A stretch of 10,966 nucleotides of DNA from Planctomycetota bacterium. GTDB lineage: Bacteria; Planctomycetota; Phycisphaerae; UBA1845. Made by a program: the position numbers and the translations under genes. The stretch covers positions 1 through 10,966 of the forward strand of contig JADFRH010000048.1 in NCBI GenBank assembly GCA_022561415.1, given 5' to 3'. Below the pieces are notes generated by a model. The model ran no database searches and was not told the DNA's origin. It was given only the letters and a program-made list of their open reading frames with translations. This document shows, piece by piece, positions 1-7,791 of the stretch. Position 1 is the first letter of the stretch; each line of letters opens with the position of its first letter.

Positions 1-71
1 CTTCCGGAAACCCCTCGCCGCGCAGTGCCCCCTTGGACGGAATAACGGTTGGGGTCTAACCACGTTCCAAC

Positions 72-100
72 TTGCGACCGATAGGCCATTAGCCTAGCAT
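72..100 (+). promoter_or_regulatory. possible sigma70-type promoter of metK
   Basis: TTGCGA (72-77) and TAGCAT (95-100) are separated by 17 bases, each matching 4 of 6 consensus positions. Transcription would begin near 107 and leave a leader of about 48 bases before the GTG start of metK. A short hairpin (AGGC 83-86 with GCCT 92-95) overlaps the site. I looked for SAM and SAH riboswitch signatures in 1-154 and recognised none. The call rests on spacing and partial consensus only. Confidence 0.3.
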
Positions 101-154
101 GTCGTACGGCAAAGGCCTGAATTAAGTGACCCTGATACTTGAAGGAGGAGTGCG

Positions 155-1396
155 GTGCCAAGTTCTGCCATGGCGTCCGGCCACCTGTTTACATCCGAAT
201 CGGTCTCGATGGGGCATCCCGACAAAGTCGCGGATCAGATTTCCGATGCGCTGCTCGACAGCCTGCTCGAACACGATCCGGACGCGCGGGCGGCCATCGA
301 GACCTTGGTGACGACCGGTCTGGTCGTGGTGGCCGGCGAGGTTACCGTACATACGCAAGGTGCGTGCGACGCCCTCGGTCGCGCCGAGGAAACCGTGCGC
401 GACACCATTCGCAAGATCGGCTACACCGACGCGGCGATGGGCTTCGATTTCCGGAGCTGTGCCGTCCTCCGCGCGCTGCATGCGCAGTCCGCCGATATCA
501 GCCAGGGCGTAACCAGCGGACAGGGGCTACACGCTGAACAGGGTGCCGGCGATCAGGGGCTGATGTTCGGATTCGCCTGCAATGAGACCAAGTCGCTCAT
601 GCCGCTTCCGATCCAGCTCGCCCATCGCCTGGTCGAAGAGCTGGCTGAGGCTCGCGACTCCGGAAGCATCGGTTGGCTTCGCCCCGACTCGAAATCCCAG
701 GTCACCGTTCGCTATGAGAACGGCGCGCCGGCGGCGCTCCACACGATCGTGATTTCGACGCAGCACACCGAGGAGGCGCTTGACCCGAAGACCGGGCAAA
801 CCAGCGCAGAGGCCCAGCGGTGCGTTCTCGAAGAGATCGTTCGACCGGTGATCGATCGCGAGTGTCCGCAGTTCGCCTCGAACGACATCATCGTTCACAT
901 CAATCCGACCGGGCGGTTTCTCATCGGCGGCCCGCACGGGGACAGCGGTCTGACCGGCCGAAAGATCATCGTCGACACCTATGGCGGACGCGGGCGCCAC
1001 GGCGGTGGGGCGTTTTCCGGCAAGGATCCCAGCAAGGTCGATCGCTCCGCGACCTACATGGCCCGGCACATCACCAAGAACATCGTGGCCGCCGGACTCG
1101 CCGACCAGTGCGAGCTTCAACTGGCGTATGCCATCGGAGTCGCGGAGCCGGTCAGCGTTTGTATCGACACGTTCGGTTCGTCGGAGGTTCCCGCGGCCGA
1201 GTTGGAGCGCGCGGTGCGTGCCCTGTTCCCGCTCAAGCCGGCCGAGATCATTGACTACCTTGATCTCCGCAGGCCGATCTTTTTCGAAACGGCGCGACAC
1301 GGTCACTTCGGCCGCTCCGGCGATGCGTTTACCTGGGAAAAAACGCACCGCGTCGAAGAGCTACGCGCTGCGACGAGTGCCCGCCAGACGGTCTAG
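155..1396 (+). CDS. metK: S-adenosylmethionine synthetase
   Basis: Cytosolic enzyme that makes S-adenosylmethionine from methionine and ATP, releasing phosphate and pyrophosphate. The 413-residue product carries the family signatures in order: GHPDK at 20-24 (ATP-binding region), the GAGDQG hexapeptide at 130-135, the [16 protein letters not shown] block at 263-278, and the glycine-rich phosphate loop [16 protein letters not shown] at 283-298. The C-terminal HGHFGR at 383-388 is also typical. It is slightly longer than the roughly 380-400 residues usual in bacteria. The GTG start is preferred because GGAGGAG (144-150) sits 4 bases upstream. An ATG at 170 would give the usual short N-terminus ([11 protein letters not shown]) but lies about 20 bases from that site, so it is the alternative. 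It appears to stand alone, with a 329-base gap following. Family assignment is secure. Confidence 0.97.
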   Translation: MPSSAMASGHLFTSESVSMGHPDKVADQISDALLDSLLEHDPDARAAIETLVTTGLVVVAGEVTVHTQGACDALGRAEETVRDTIRKIGYTDAAMGFDFRSCAVLRALHAQSADISQGVTSGQGLHAEQGAGDQGLMFGFACNETKSLMPLPIQLAHRLVEELAEARDSGSIGWLRPDSKSQVTVRYENGAPAALHTIVISTQHTEEALDPKTGQTSAEAQRCVLEEIVRPVIDRECPQFASNDIIVHINPTGRFLIGGPHGDSGLTGRKIIVDTYGGRGRHGGGAFSGKDPSKVDRSATYMARHITKNIVAAGLADQCELQLAYAIGVAEPVSVCIDTFGSSEVPAAELERAVRALFPLKPAEIIDYLDLRRPIFFETARHGHFGRSGDAFTWEKTHRVEELRAATSARQTV

Positions 1397-1725
1397 TCGG
1401 TGGCACGGGTCACCGCGGCGCGGACGATGACGGCGATCGCGTTGGCTCCCCGAAGCTTGTGAGTGGTTTGTTCCGTCGGAATCCTCTTGCCGCCCGTGAT
1501 TTGATCTTCCCTATCATCCTGTTGCAAACCGAGCTTCCATCGCCACGTGCCTGAACCGAAATCTCGGGGACGGGCCGCGACGCGGGATGATTGCGTGTTT
1601 GCGAGATTTGTGGAACATGGCGCTGGCCGGGCCTCCGGCGGCGCGGCGCGGCGAGCCTGCTAATCGGACGTTCGCTTTGACGCTCAATCGAAACCAAGCA
1701 CGATTCCCACGCATAAGGAGATGCC
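1397..1725 (+). other. 329-base intergenic region without a supported gene
   Basis: No open frame here looks like a real protein; those present are shadows or read into the next gene. A small perfect hairpin, GCCGG (1626-1630) with CCGGC (1635-1639) around a GCCT loop, sits in a very GC-rich stretch but has no T-run, so I do not call it a terminator. TTGACG at 1677-1682 resembles a -35 box, yet no convincing -10 lies 16-18 bases downstream. AAGGAG at 1715-1720 is the ribosome binding site of the next gene. The region may hold the promoter of the CDGSH gene, but I cannot place it. Confidence 0.5.
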
Positions 1726-1965
1726 ATGACCGAGCCGAAACATGGGAAAAGCCCGATCGTCGTGGACGAGACGCCGGGCAAGAAGGCGTACTGTCAGTGC
1801 GGGCTGTCCCAGAATCTGCCCTATTGTGACGGAACCCACAGTCGCGAGGGCACCGGCCTCCATCCGATCGTCGTCGAGGTCGCCGACGCCGGAAAAAAAG
1901 CCGTCTGCCAGTGCCACCATAGCGAGTCCCTGCCCTGGTGCGACGGAACACACAGCCGACTCTAA
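1726..1965 (+). CDS. double CDGSH-type iron-sulfur protein
   Basis: A 79-residue soluble protein made almost entirely of two CDGSH iron-sulfur motifs in tandem. Each follows the family pattern C-X-C-X2-S-X3-P-X-C-D-G-T-H. The first 2Fe-2S cluster would be held by C23, C25, C34 and H38, the second by C61, C63, C72 and H76. Three Cys and one His per cluster is the hallmark of this family (mitoNEET, CISD3), whose members transfer electrons or clusters; the partner of this one is unknown. The two halves also share an IVV..(D/E)..GKKA.CQC lead-in, so the gene looks like an internal duplication. There is no signal peptide or membrane segment, unlike mitoNEET. The ATG is supported by AAGGAG at 1715-1720, 5 bases upstream. 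Neighbours give no functional hint. Confidence 0.93.
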   Translation: MTEPKHGKSPIVVDETPGKKAYCQCGLSQNLPYCDGTHSREGTGLHPIVVEVADAGKKAVCQCHHSESLPWCDGTHSRL

Positions 1966-2035
1966 CGTGGTTTGGGATTTCTTGTAGCGTTGTCATGCCG
2001 CGATTTCGCGGGTGCGGCCCGGCTTCGACCGCTAC

Positions 2036-3562
2036 ATGAGCACAACGCTTGCGCTTGTCGCTTCGGTTTCGCCCATGAACGTAGATGCGGGAATGATACT
2101 GGCCGCTGCGTGGTGGCTGGCTTTTTGGACCGCGCTGGGGCTATGCATCGGCAGCTTCCTCAACGCCGTCATCTATCGCATCCCGCGCAATCGGTCGCTA
2201 CGCCGTCCGGTCTGGTCCTTCTGTCCCCACTGCAAACGCCCGATTCACTGGTACGACAACATTCCGATCCTCAGCTTCGTGCTGCTCAAGGGCAAGTGCC
2301 GACGCTGCGGTGCCTTTATCTCTACCCGGTACGTCGCCGTCGAAGCCATGATGGCGCTCATCGTGCTTATGCTGCTCGATGCGTTCTTCATCGGCCAGGC
2401 TCGATCGGGGCTCGCCGACGGGCAGTTCGGCCTGACCGACCAGCTCGGGTACGACTGGCCGATTCTCATCGCCCACGTCGTGTTGTTCGCCTGCCTGCTG
2501 TCCATGTCCGCGATCGACCTCGAACACTATTGGGTCGACATCCGCTTTACGAACGTCGCGACGATTGTCGGCTTCGTGCTCCACACGCTGTGGACGCCCA
2601 GACATTCGGCGCAGTGGGTGCGCCCGACCGACACGGCCGCCGTGGTCTCGTTGTTCGCGCTGATCGGGCTGGCCGCCGTGTGGCTCTGGTACGTGTGCCG
2701 CGCGCTCACCTCCGCGGAGGCCGAGGACGATCCGGAGCCCGCCCCGATGGATGAGCTCGACACACAATTCGACAAATCCGATGCTGCGTTTCGTGCCATC
2801 TTCGAGCCGCGATCGCGTGTCGCTGGCTGGGCAACGGTCTTATGTTTACTGGCGACGTTCGCCGTGCTATTGGCTGACGAAATGGGCTTGGCCGACCTGC
2901 GCCACACCGGGCGGGCGTTGTTCGCGCTGGTGGTTTTCGCCATCCTCGTCGTCGCAGAGAGCTCCATCCCGCGACCCTCGGACCAGCTTATCGCGGACGT
3001 GATCGAAGAAGAGCGCCCGCGCGCCCGCGCTACGGTTCTCTCCGAGATGATGATGTTGTCGCCCGCCATCCTGGCCGGCGCCGCGGCCTGGTGGATGATG
3101 GCACGAGGCGGTGAGCTGCCCGACCACATCGCCAACGCCCTGCACACGCCCCTGCGAGGTCACTGGAACCCGCTGATGGGATTCGCCACGGCCGCCAGCG
3201 GATACATCATCGCGGGTGCGCTGGGCTGGGCGATTCGTATCGGATTTACCCTGCTTTTCGGCAAAGAGGCCTTCGGCACCGGCGACATTCACTTGATGGC
3301 CGCCGCAGGTTGCGTGGTGGGCTGGCCGCTTGTCGTTCTGGGATTCTTTCTGACGTGTTTCCTGGCAACGGTGGGGTGGGTTCTGACGCTGCCGATCAAG
3401 CGAACCCGCGCCCTGCCTCTGGGGCCGTGGCTGAGCCTTTCATTCCTTGCGATGGTGGTTTTCTACAATCAGGTCATCGAATGGCCGTTTATCGAGCGTG
3501 CGGTGCAGCTCGGCCGTATGCTCTTGGGGGCGGGCGGTTTTGGAGCCGCGGGCCTGAATTAG
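2036..3562 (+). CDS. type IV prepilin peptidase (leader peptidase/N-methyltransferase), enlarged
   Basis: Inner-membrane aspartic protease of the PilD/GspO family, which cleaves and usually N-methylates type IV pilins and type II pseudopilins. Numbered from this ATG (508 residues): after a first membrane segment comes the family motif CIGSFLNAVIYRIPR, then the cytoplasmic domain with two zinc-type pairs C63/C66 and C88/C91. The catalytic aspartates are D161 (SAIDLEHYW) and D417 in the diagnostic GTGD motif (FGTGDIHLM). These are normally about 64 residues apart (PilD D149/D213, TcpJ D125/D189), but here the gap is 256. The extra ~190 residues hold an acidic stretch (AEAEDDPEPAPMDELD) and further hydrophobic segments. 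The start is uncertain: GTG 2012, ATG 2036 and ATG 2075 all fit and none has a clear ribosome binding site. No pilin genes are in the window. Confidence 0.93.
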   Translation: MSTTLALVASVSPMNVDAGMILAAAWWLAFWTALGLCIGSFLNAVIYRIPRNRSLRRPVWSFCPHCKRPIHWYDNIPILSFVLLKGKCRRCGAFISTRYVAVEAMMALIVLMLLDAFFIGQARSGLADGQFGLTDQLGYDWPILIAHVVLFACLLSMSAIDLEHYWVDIRFTNVATIVGFVLHTLWTPRHSAQWVRPTDTAAVVSLFALIGLAAVWLWYVCRALTSAEAEDDPEPAPMDELDTQFDKSDAAFRAIFEPRSRVAGWATVLCLLATFAVLLADEMGLADLRHTGRALFALVVFAILVVAESSIPRPSDQLIADVIEEERPRARATVLSEMMMLSPAILAGAAAWWMMARGGELPDHIANALHTPLRGHWNPLMGFATAASGYIIAGALGWAIRIGFTLLFGKEAFGTGDIHLMAAAGCVVGWPLVVLGFFLTCFLATVGWVLTLPIKRTRALPLGPWLSLSFLAMVVFYNQVIEWPFIERAVQLGRMLLGAGGFGAAGLN

Positions 3563-3595
3563 AAGGAACGAAGCCTGCTCCGGGATCACCGATTA

Positions 3596-3624
3596 TTGTC
3601 GCGGCGCCGATCATGCCGTATACT
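3596..3624 (+). promoter_or_regulatory. sigma70-type promoter of the OmpA-family gene
   Basis: TTGTCG (3596-3601) and TATACT (3619-3624) are separated by exactly 17 bases and match 4 and 5 of 6 consensus positions. Transcription would start near 3631, giving a leader of about 55 bases with AGGAG at 3675-3679 before the ATG at 3687. The site lies in the only sizeable gap between the prepilin peptidase and the lipoprotein genes, which suggests the lipoprotein and the methyltransferase after it can be expressed separately from the peptidase. Confidence 0.5.
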
Positions 3625-3686
3625 CCGCGAGCCAGGATGAGCTGTGTTGGGAGAATCTCGGTGATTAGAGGGCAAGGAGAAATCGA

Positions 3687-4379
3687 ATGATACGGCCAAG
3701 TCTCACATGTGTTGCGGTTACCGGGCTGATTGCGATGGGTGGCGGTTGTGCTCAGCCGCACGGGCAGCGGATTGCCCTCTTGCAGGAAGTCAATCGCAAT
3801 CTGACCGAACGGCTCAACATGATGGGCAGCGATCTGGACATGTTGACCAGAGACCGCGACGCACTGGGGTCACAGCTCGATCAGTCCGCGCTCGATCTGG
3901 CCGCGATGCAGGCTAACCTCGTCGCCTTGCAGGGCGACCTTGACGCTCGCCCAGTCGCGCAGGACGCGGCTCCCGGTTGGACGCCGGTTCCCGGTGGCGC
4001 CATGATCGCCATCGAAAGCGGTGTGCTGTTCGCACCCGGCAAGGGCGTCATTCGCAAGGACGCACGCCGCACCCTCGACGCCGTTGTCAGCGCGCTCCAG
4101 GGCGAGTACGCCGGCAAGGACATTCTTGTCATCGGTCACACCGACAACATACCGATCAAGAAAAGCGGTTGGACGGACAACTATCAGCTCAGCACCGAAC
4201 GGGCATTGGCCGTCGTCCGTTTCCTCAAAGACCACGGCGTGTCCGCCGGCCGGCTGATCGCCGCGGGATGCGGTGAGCATCGACCACGCGTCGCCAATTC
4301 ATCCGACGCCAACCGAACGGCGAATCGCCGCGTGGAGATTCTGGCCACGACGCCCTTACCGAATTCCGAGATGCCCTAG
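3687..4379 (+). CDS. OmpA-family peptidoglycan-binding lipoprotein
   Basis: A 230-residue envelope protein, probably lipid-anchored and holding the peptidoglycan layer. The N-terminus (residues 1-20) is a short hydrophobic signal ending GGGC with C21 as the likely lipidated cysteine; the lipobox is loose because the -3 residue is Gly rather than Leu. Residues 27-85 are polar, heptad-like and helix-forming, probably a coiled coil (MLTRDRDALGSQLDQ and neighbours). The C-terminal OmpA/MotB-type domain (about 105-220) has the diaminopimelate-binding pattern: HTDN at 151-154 (D153), LSTERA at 168-173 with R171, and NRRVEI at 213-218. AGGAG at 3675-3679 supports the ATG. It lies 20 bases upstream of the methyltransferase, so the two may share a transcript. 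It resembles Pal or MotB-like cell-wall anchors, but no Tol or Mot genes are nearby. Confidence 0.9.
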   Translation: MIRPSLTCVAVTGLIAMGGGCAQPHGQRIALLQEVNRNLTERLNMMGSDLDMLTRDRDALGSQLDQSALDLAAMQANLVALQGDLDARPVAQDAAPGWTPVPGGAMIAIESGVLFAPGKGVIRKDARRTLDAVVSALQGEYAGKDILVIGHTDNIPIKKSGWTDNYQLSTERALAVVRFLKDHGVSAGRLIAAGCGEHRPRVANSSDANRTANRRVEILATTPLPNSEMP

Positions 4380-4399
4380 GTCACCTCGGGCGCCGCACC

Positions 4400-5209
4400 A
4401 TGTCACGCAGGCAACGGCTGCAATCCCTGGACGACAGCATAGCGTGCGTCTTACGCTCGCTGCCGAAAAACGAAAACACCGCGGCTTGGATTCGCGCCTA
4501 CGCCGACAACCACCGCAACCGCCTGGCTCAAGATGTGGAACTCCTCCGGCAATATGCCGGCTCGGCGAGGTCGGTTCTCGAAGTCGGCTCCGCTCCGCTT
4601 TTTCTGACCCTTACGCTGAAACGGGCGGGGTATGACGTTCGTGGGCTGGATCTGGCACCGGAGGATTACTCGTCTCTGGTCGAAGAGCACCAGCTCGACA
4701 TACGCAAGGTCGATATCGAGCGGGAACGCATCCCCTTTCCGGATGATTCGTTCGATGTCGTCTTGTTCAACGAGGTGTTCGAGCACCTGCGGATCGACCT
4801 GATCTTCACGATGTCGGAGGTGAAACGCGTGCTCAAACCCGGCGGGCGATTGTTCCTGTCGACGCCGAACCACCGCAGTCTCGTCGGAGTCTGGACACTG
4901 CTTTGGCACCACGCCGGCTGTCACGTCTGCCCGGACTTGTACCACGAGCATGAAAAAATTCAGACTCTCGGTTTCATGGGACACGTGCGCGAGTACACCG
5001 CGCGAGAAGTCTCGGGTTTCCTGACGCAAATCGGCCTGCCTACGGAACTCGTCATCTATCGATACCTCAATCCGCACGTCCGCGCCTCGTTCGCGCTGAA
5101 AGTGCGCGACGCGATTGAACGAGCGGTGTGCTCGCTGGTGCCCGCGTGGCGTCCGTTGTTCAGCCTGGTGTGTCAGAAACCACCGTCCGATTCTCACGAG
5201 GGGCGTTAG
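4400..5209 (+). CDS. class I SAM-dependent methyltransferase
   Basis: A 269-residue soluble enzyme of the Methyltransf_11/UbiE-like type, expected to transfer a methyl group from S-adenosylmethionine. Motif I is degenerate but recognisable at 58-66 (SVLEVGSAP in place of the usual D-x-G-x-G), the acidic ribose-binding residue is D84 in RGLDLAP, the post-II motif is IPFPDDSFDVVLFNEVFEHL at 111-130, and LKPGGRLFLSTPN lies at 145-157. The C-terminal half (about 158-255) is family-specific and contains a cysteine/histidine-rich patch, WHHAGCHVCPDLYHEHE (169-185). The substrate is unknown. Facing a flippase and glycosyltransferases, methylation of a glycan or lipid-linked sugar is a reasonable inference, although ubiquinone/menaquinone-type substrates cannot be excluded. 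It lacks a convincing ribosome binding site and follows the lipoprotein gene by 20 bases. Confidence 0.88.
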   Translation: MSRRQRLQSLDDSIACVLRSLPKNENTAAWIRAYADNHRNRLAQDVELLRQYAGSARSVLEVGSAPLFLTLTLKRAGYDVRGLDLAPEDYSSLVEEHQLDIRKVDIERERIPFPDDSFDVVLFNEVFEHLRIDLIFTMSEVKRVLKPGGRLFLSTPNHRSLVGVWTLLWHHAGCHVCPDLYHEHEKIQTLGFMGHVREYTAREVSGFLTQIGLPTELVIYRYLNPHVRASFALKVRDAIERAVCSLVPAWRPLFSLVCQKPPSDSHEGR

Positions 5210-5255
5210 AGGCCGCCGCACTTCCGCGCCCCGACGGTGAAGAAATCCGGCTTGC

Positions 5256-6720
5256 TCATGGCGTCTTACCCCGTGCCGGTGCGACCGCGATCCGGAAAAA
5301 CTCCCACGCCTGCACCGCCAGGGTTCGTGCGCCGATCCAAATCACCAGCGAGTAAACGCCGGCGCCGACCAGAACGCATACGACCAGGGTCTCTGCATCA
5401 CCCCATCGAGTGCCGATCAGATGCTTTACGCCGAGTACCGCACCGCCCATGACCAGCGAACCTCCCAGCGGTGCCAGGTATCGTCGCAGGTAGATGACAG
5501 GGTCGATGCGGATCAGCTTATAGACGACCCACACGGCCACCGGCGATGTGACGCAGATGCGGATCAAACAGGCCGTCGCCACCGCAGTAAGCCCCCACCG
5601 TACCGAGATCGAGATGGCGATCACCTGGGCCAGCGCCTCGAACGCGGCGAGCGCAAACCGCCACGAGGCCTTGCCGCAGGCGAGAATCACCGGTCCGTTG
5701 AAATGCGTCATCGCCTGAACGATCCCGAACAGAGCGAGGACGCGCAGCACGTCAACGCTCGCTTTCCAGTTCTCTCCGAAGAGTGCCGGCACAAACACGT
5801 CGGCCGTTAAGGACAGGCCCAAGAGTATCGGAATCGCGACCAAGCCCGTCATTTGCGTAGCGGTGTACATGGCCCGGCGCATCTGCTCGAGGTCGCGCTG
5901 TAGGCGGGAAAACGTCGAGAGCGCTACGGACGATACCGTTTGAGCCAGAACGTTGAGCAGTACACTCAGTGTCCGATACGCAAGGAAGTAATACCCGAGC
6001 ATTTCGCTCCCGAGAAAGTACCCGACCAAAAAGGTGTCGATCCGTTGCCCCAGAAAGTTGAGCAGGTTCACACCCATCGCAAAGATGCCGATGGCCCACA
6101 GGTCGCGCAGATGGGTCAGCGAAAATGCCAGGCCCGGCCGCCACGGGGTCGACCTCCACAGCACGACCGTTCCGATCAGCCCCGATGCCAGGTGCTGCCC
6201 CACCAGACTCCACACGCCGCAGCCCGAAAGCGCCATGCCGATCCCCACAACGCCGCCCCCTACGGAGGCCGCCAGGGAGCGCACGGCGAGGCTCTTGAAT
6301 GCCAACTCACGCCGCAGCATGGCCTGTTGTGTGTTGCCGAACGCGACGATCAAGATACCCAGAGAAAACCAGCGAACGATCGGCGCAAGCTCGGGCTCGT
6401 TGAAGAGTGCCGCTACAAGACCGGCGCAGGTTACACCGACCGTCGTCAAGACAACCGCAACGCCGATGCCGGTCCAGAACGCGGTGGTCAGGTGAAGGGG
6501 CTCCAGTTTCTCTCGTTGCACCAGCGCCAGCCCGAACCCCTGGCGCAGCAGAATCTCCAGCAAGCTGATGAACGCTGCGGCCAACGCCACAAGCCCGAAC
6601 GACTCGGCCGGCAGGAGGTGGGCGAGTACAAGTAGGACGGCACCGGATAGCAGGCCCGCTCCCCAGTTCTGGACGGCCGACCAAAAGACACCCTGGATGG
6701 ATTTTTGCCGTAGGCTCATG
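5256..6720 (-). CDS. lipopolysaccharide/oligosaccharide flippase (Wzx/WzxC-like, MOP superfamily)
   Basis: Polytopic inner-membrane protein that would move lipid-linked oligosaccharide across the cytoplasmic membrane. Numbered from the ATG at 6720 (487 residues), it begins MSLRQKSIQGVFWSAVQNWG, the usual start of the polysaccharide-export flippases, and then alternates hydrophobic helices with short charged loops to the end, consistent with 12-14 segments. Landmarks of the WzxC group are LLRQGFGLALVQRE (about 57-70), LGYYFLAYRTLS (241-252), STFSRLQRDLEQMRRA (268-283) and ALFGENWKASVDVLRVLA (312-329). A GTG at 6735-6737 is in frame and overlaps the TGA of the upstream glycosyltransferase as GTGA, so translational coupling from that start (493 residues) is a real alternative. 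Neither start has a good ribosome binding site. It is cotranscribed with the glycosyltransferase and convergent with the methyltransferase, 46 bases away. Confidence 0.93.
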
Positions 6721-6733
6721 CCGCGTCGTCTCG

Positions 6734-7657
6734 TCACGTACCGTGAACGGTGCGGTATTCCTCGAAACGGGTTCCAAACAGGCTAACCAGAGTCCCCACG
6801 CCATAGGCCATGAATCGCAGGCCCTTGACCATCACCACGCGCCCCGACACAAACCCTGCCAGTAAAACGCTTACGCCGATGACGAACCACACGCCCGCCT
6901 TGGCGACCGACAGAAGCCGCGTTCTCCATCCCGGTGCCTGGTTCATGGCGATCACAGAAAGCGTGATACCGGCCCTATACGATCGCCGAACGAGCCACGA
7001 CGCGCAGGCCCGGCTCTGCGGAATCCACTCACGAACCGACGCCGATTCAGCCCAGACGATCGTATGTCCCGCACGATGCGCGCGGCGAAAAAACTCGGAG
7101 TCGGAGCCGCCGGTCATGTCGAACTTCTCGTCAAAGCACATAGGCATCGTGCGATACACCCCGCTCGCAACCAGCACGTTTCCCGTATAGGCGACCTTGA
7201 GTCGATCCCCGGTCGTGTGGCGGCGCGACCCGAAAAGTCGACCGCGCCTGATCCACGTCGGGACGGGCTCGGCAAAGTGCGCCGCCACCGGGCCGGTCAC
7301 GATGTCGGCTTCGGTTTCCCGTTGAACCCGCAACAGTTCATCAAGCCAGTTTGGCTCTGCCTCCTCATCGTCGTCGATAAACGCGATGAGTTCCGCACTG
7401 TCTACGACCAGGGCAACCGCTTTGTTCCGGGCGAACGGAATGCCTCTACGCGGTTCGATCTCATAGAGCACCGGCCACTTCGATCTCGGGCGAAAGGAGT
7501 CGCACACCGACCCGCCCGATCCCTGAGCATCGTTGTCCACCACGACGATTTCGAGCTCGGGCGGATCATCGCGAAACGTCAGCGCGTCCAGGCTATCCAG
7601 CAGCCTTCGCAGGCCATCGGGGCGTCGGTAGGTTATGGTGCATACAGCTACACGCAT
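6734..7657 (-). CDS. glycosyltransferase family 2, membrane-anchored at C-terminus
   Basis: A 307-residue GT-A fold enzyme that would transfer a sugar from a nucleotide-sugar donor. The N-terminus has the family pattern VAVCTITYRRPDGLRRLLDSL (3-23) followed by IVVVDNDAQG (37-46). The metal-binding DXD equivalent is IDDDEE (94-99). The acceptor-side acidic motif is GGSDSEFFRRAHRAG (183-197), and WIPQSR (211-216) follows. Residues about 255-295 are hydrophobic and probably form one or two membrane segments. The start is the ATG at 7655-7657, which fits the family N-terminus exactly. It is the first gene of a two-gene - strand unit with the flippase, overlapping it by 4 bases if the flippase starts at GTG. 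It is divergent from the second glycosyltransferase. Donor and acceptor cannot be predicted. The opposite strand is open through most of this gene but is not coding there. Confidence 0.92.
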   Translation of the reverse strand: MRVAVCTITYRRPDGLRRLLDSLDALTFRDDPPELEIVVVDNDAQGSGGSVCDSFRPRSKWPVLYEIEPRRGIPFARNKAVALVVDSAELIAFIDDDEEAEPNWLDELLRVQRETEADIVTGPVAAHFAEPVPTWIRRGRLFGSRRHTTGDRLKVAYTGNVLVASGVYRTMPMCFDEKFDMTGGSDSEFFRRAHRAGHTIVWAESASVREWIPQSRACASWLVRRSYRAGITLSVIAMNQAPGWRTRLLSVAKAGVWFVIGVSVLLAGFVSGRVVMVKGLRFMAYGVGTLVSLFGTRFEEYRTVHGT

Positions 7658-7785
7658 GGGTCGGTGTCCGCTCTCGTCGCGACTGTGTTACCGGATGAGG
7701 TTCGACCTGTCGAGGAGGTGAGGCGAACGCTCGTCTCGCGGTCTCGCGCTGGAGACGATCCGGTCGCACGAACTTTCCCGGTCTC

Positions 7786-7791
7786 TATAAT
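7786..7791 (+). promoter_or_regulatory. perfect TATAAT overlapping the start of a glycosyltransferase gene
   Basis: TATAAT at 7786-7791 is a perfect -10 hexamer, rare in DNA this GC-rich, but it overlaps the first candidate ATG (7790) and no -35 box is seen 16-18 bases upstream. If used, transcription would start near 7797-7799 and the in-frame ATG at 7802 would be translated from a nearly leaderless message. It may be chance. Confidence 0.2.

Noticed and set aside
1..154. Possible SAM-responsive riboswitch upstream of metK
   Set aside because: Only weak short hairpins are visible (GGTT...AACC near 48-61, AGGC...GCCT at 83-95) and no conserved core of SAM-I, SAM-II or SAH classes is present.
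527..1348. A 273-codon open frame antisense to metK
   Set aside because: Arg/Gly-rich shadow translation with no recognisable domain; metK on the other strand is certain.
1587..1829. An 80-codon + strand frame running from the gap after metK into the CDGSH gene
   Set aside because: It overlaps the CDGSH gene out of frame, has no ribosome binding site and no protein-like composition.
5181..5239. Stem pairing between CACCGTC (5181-5187) and GACGGTG (5233-5239), with GGGGCG/CGCCCC inside, in the convergent gap
   Set aside because: The large internal loop, the position partly within the methyltransferase coding end and the absence of a T-run make a bidirectional terminator unconvincing.
7064..7789. 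A 726-base stop-free stretch continuous with the + strand glycosyltransferase, overlapping the - strand one
   Set aside because: Its translation lacks family features and is antisense to a well-supported glycosyltransferase; long open antisense frames are common in GC-rich DNA.
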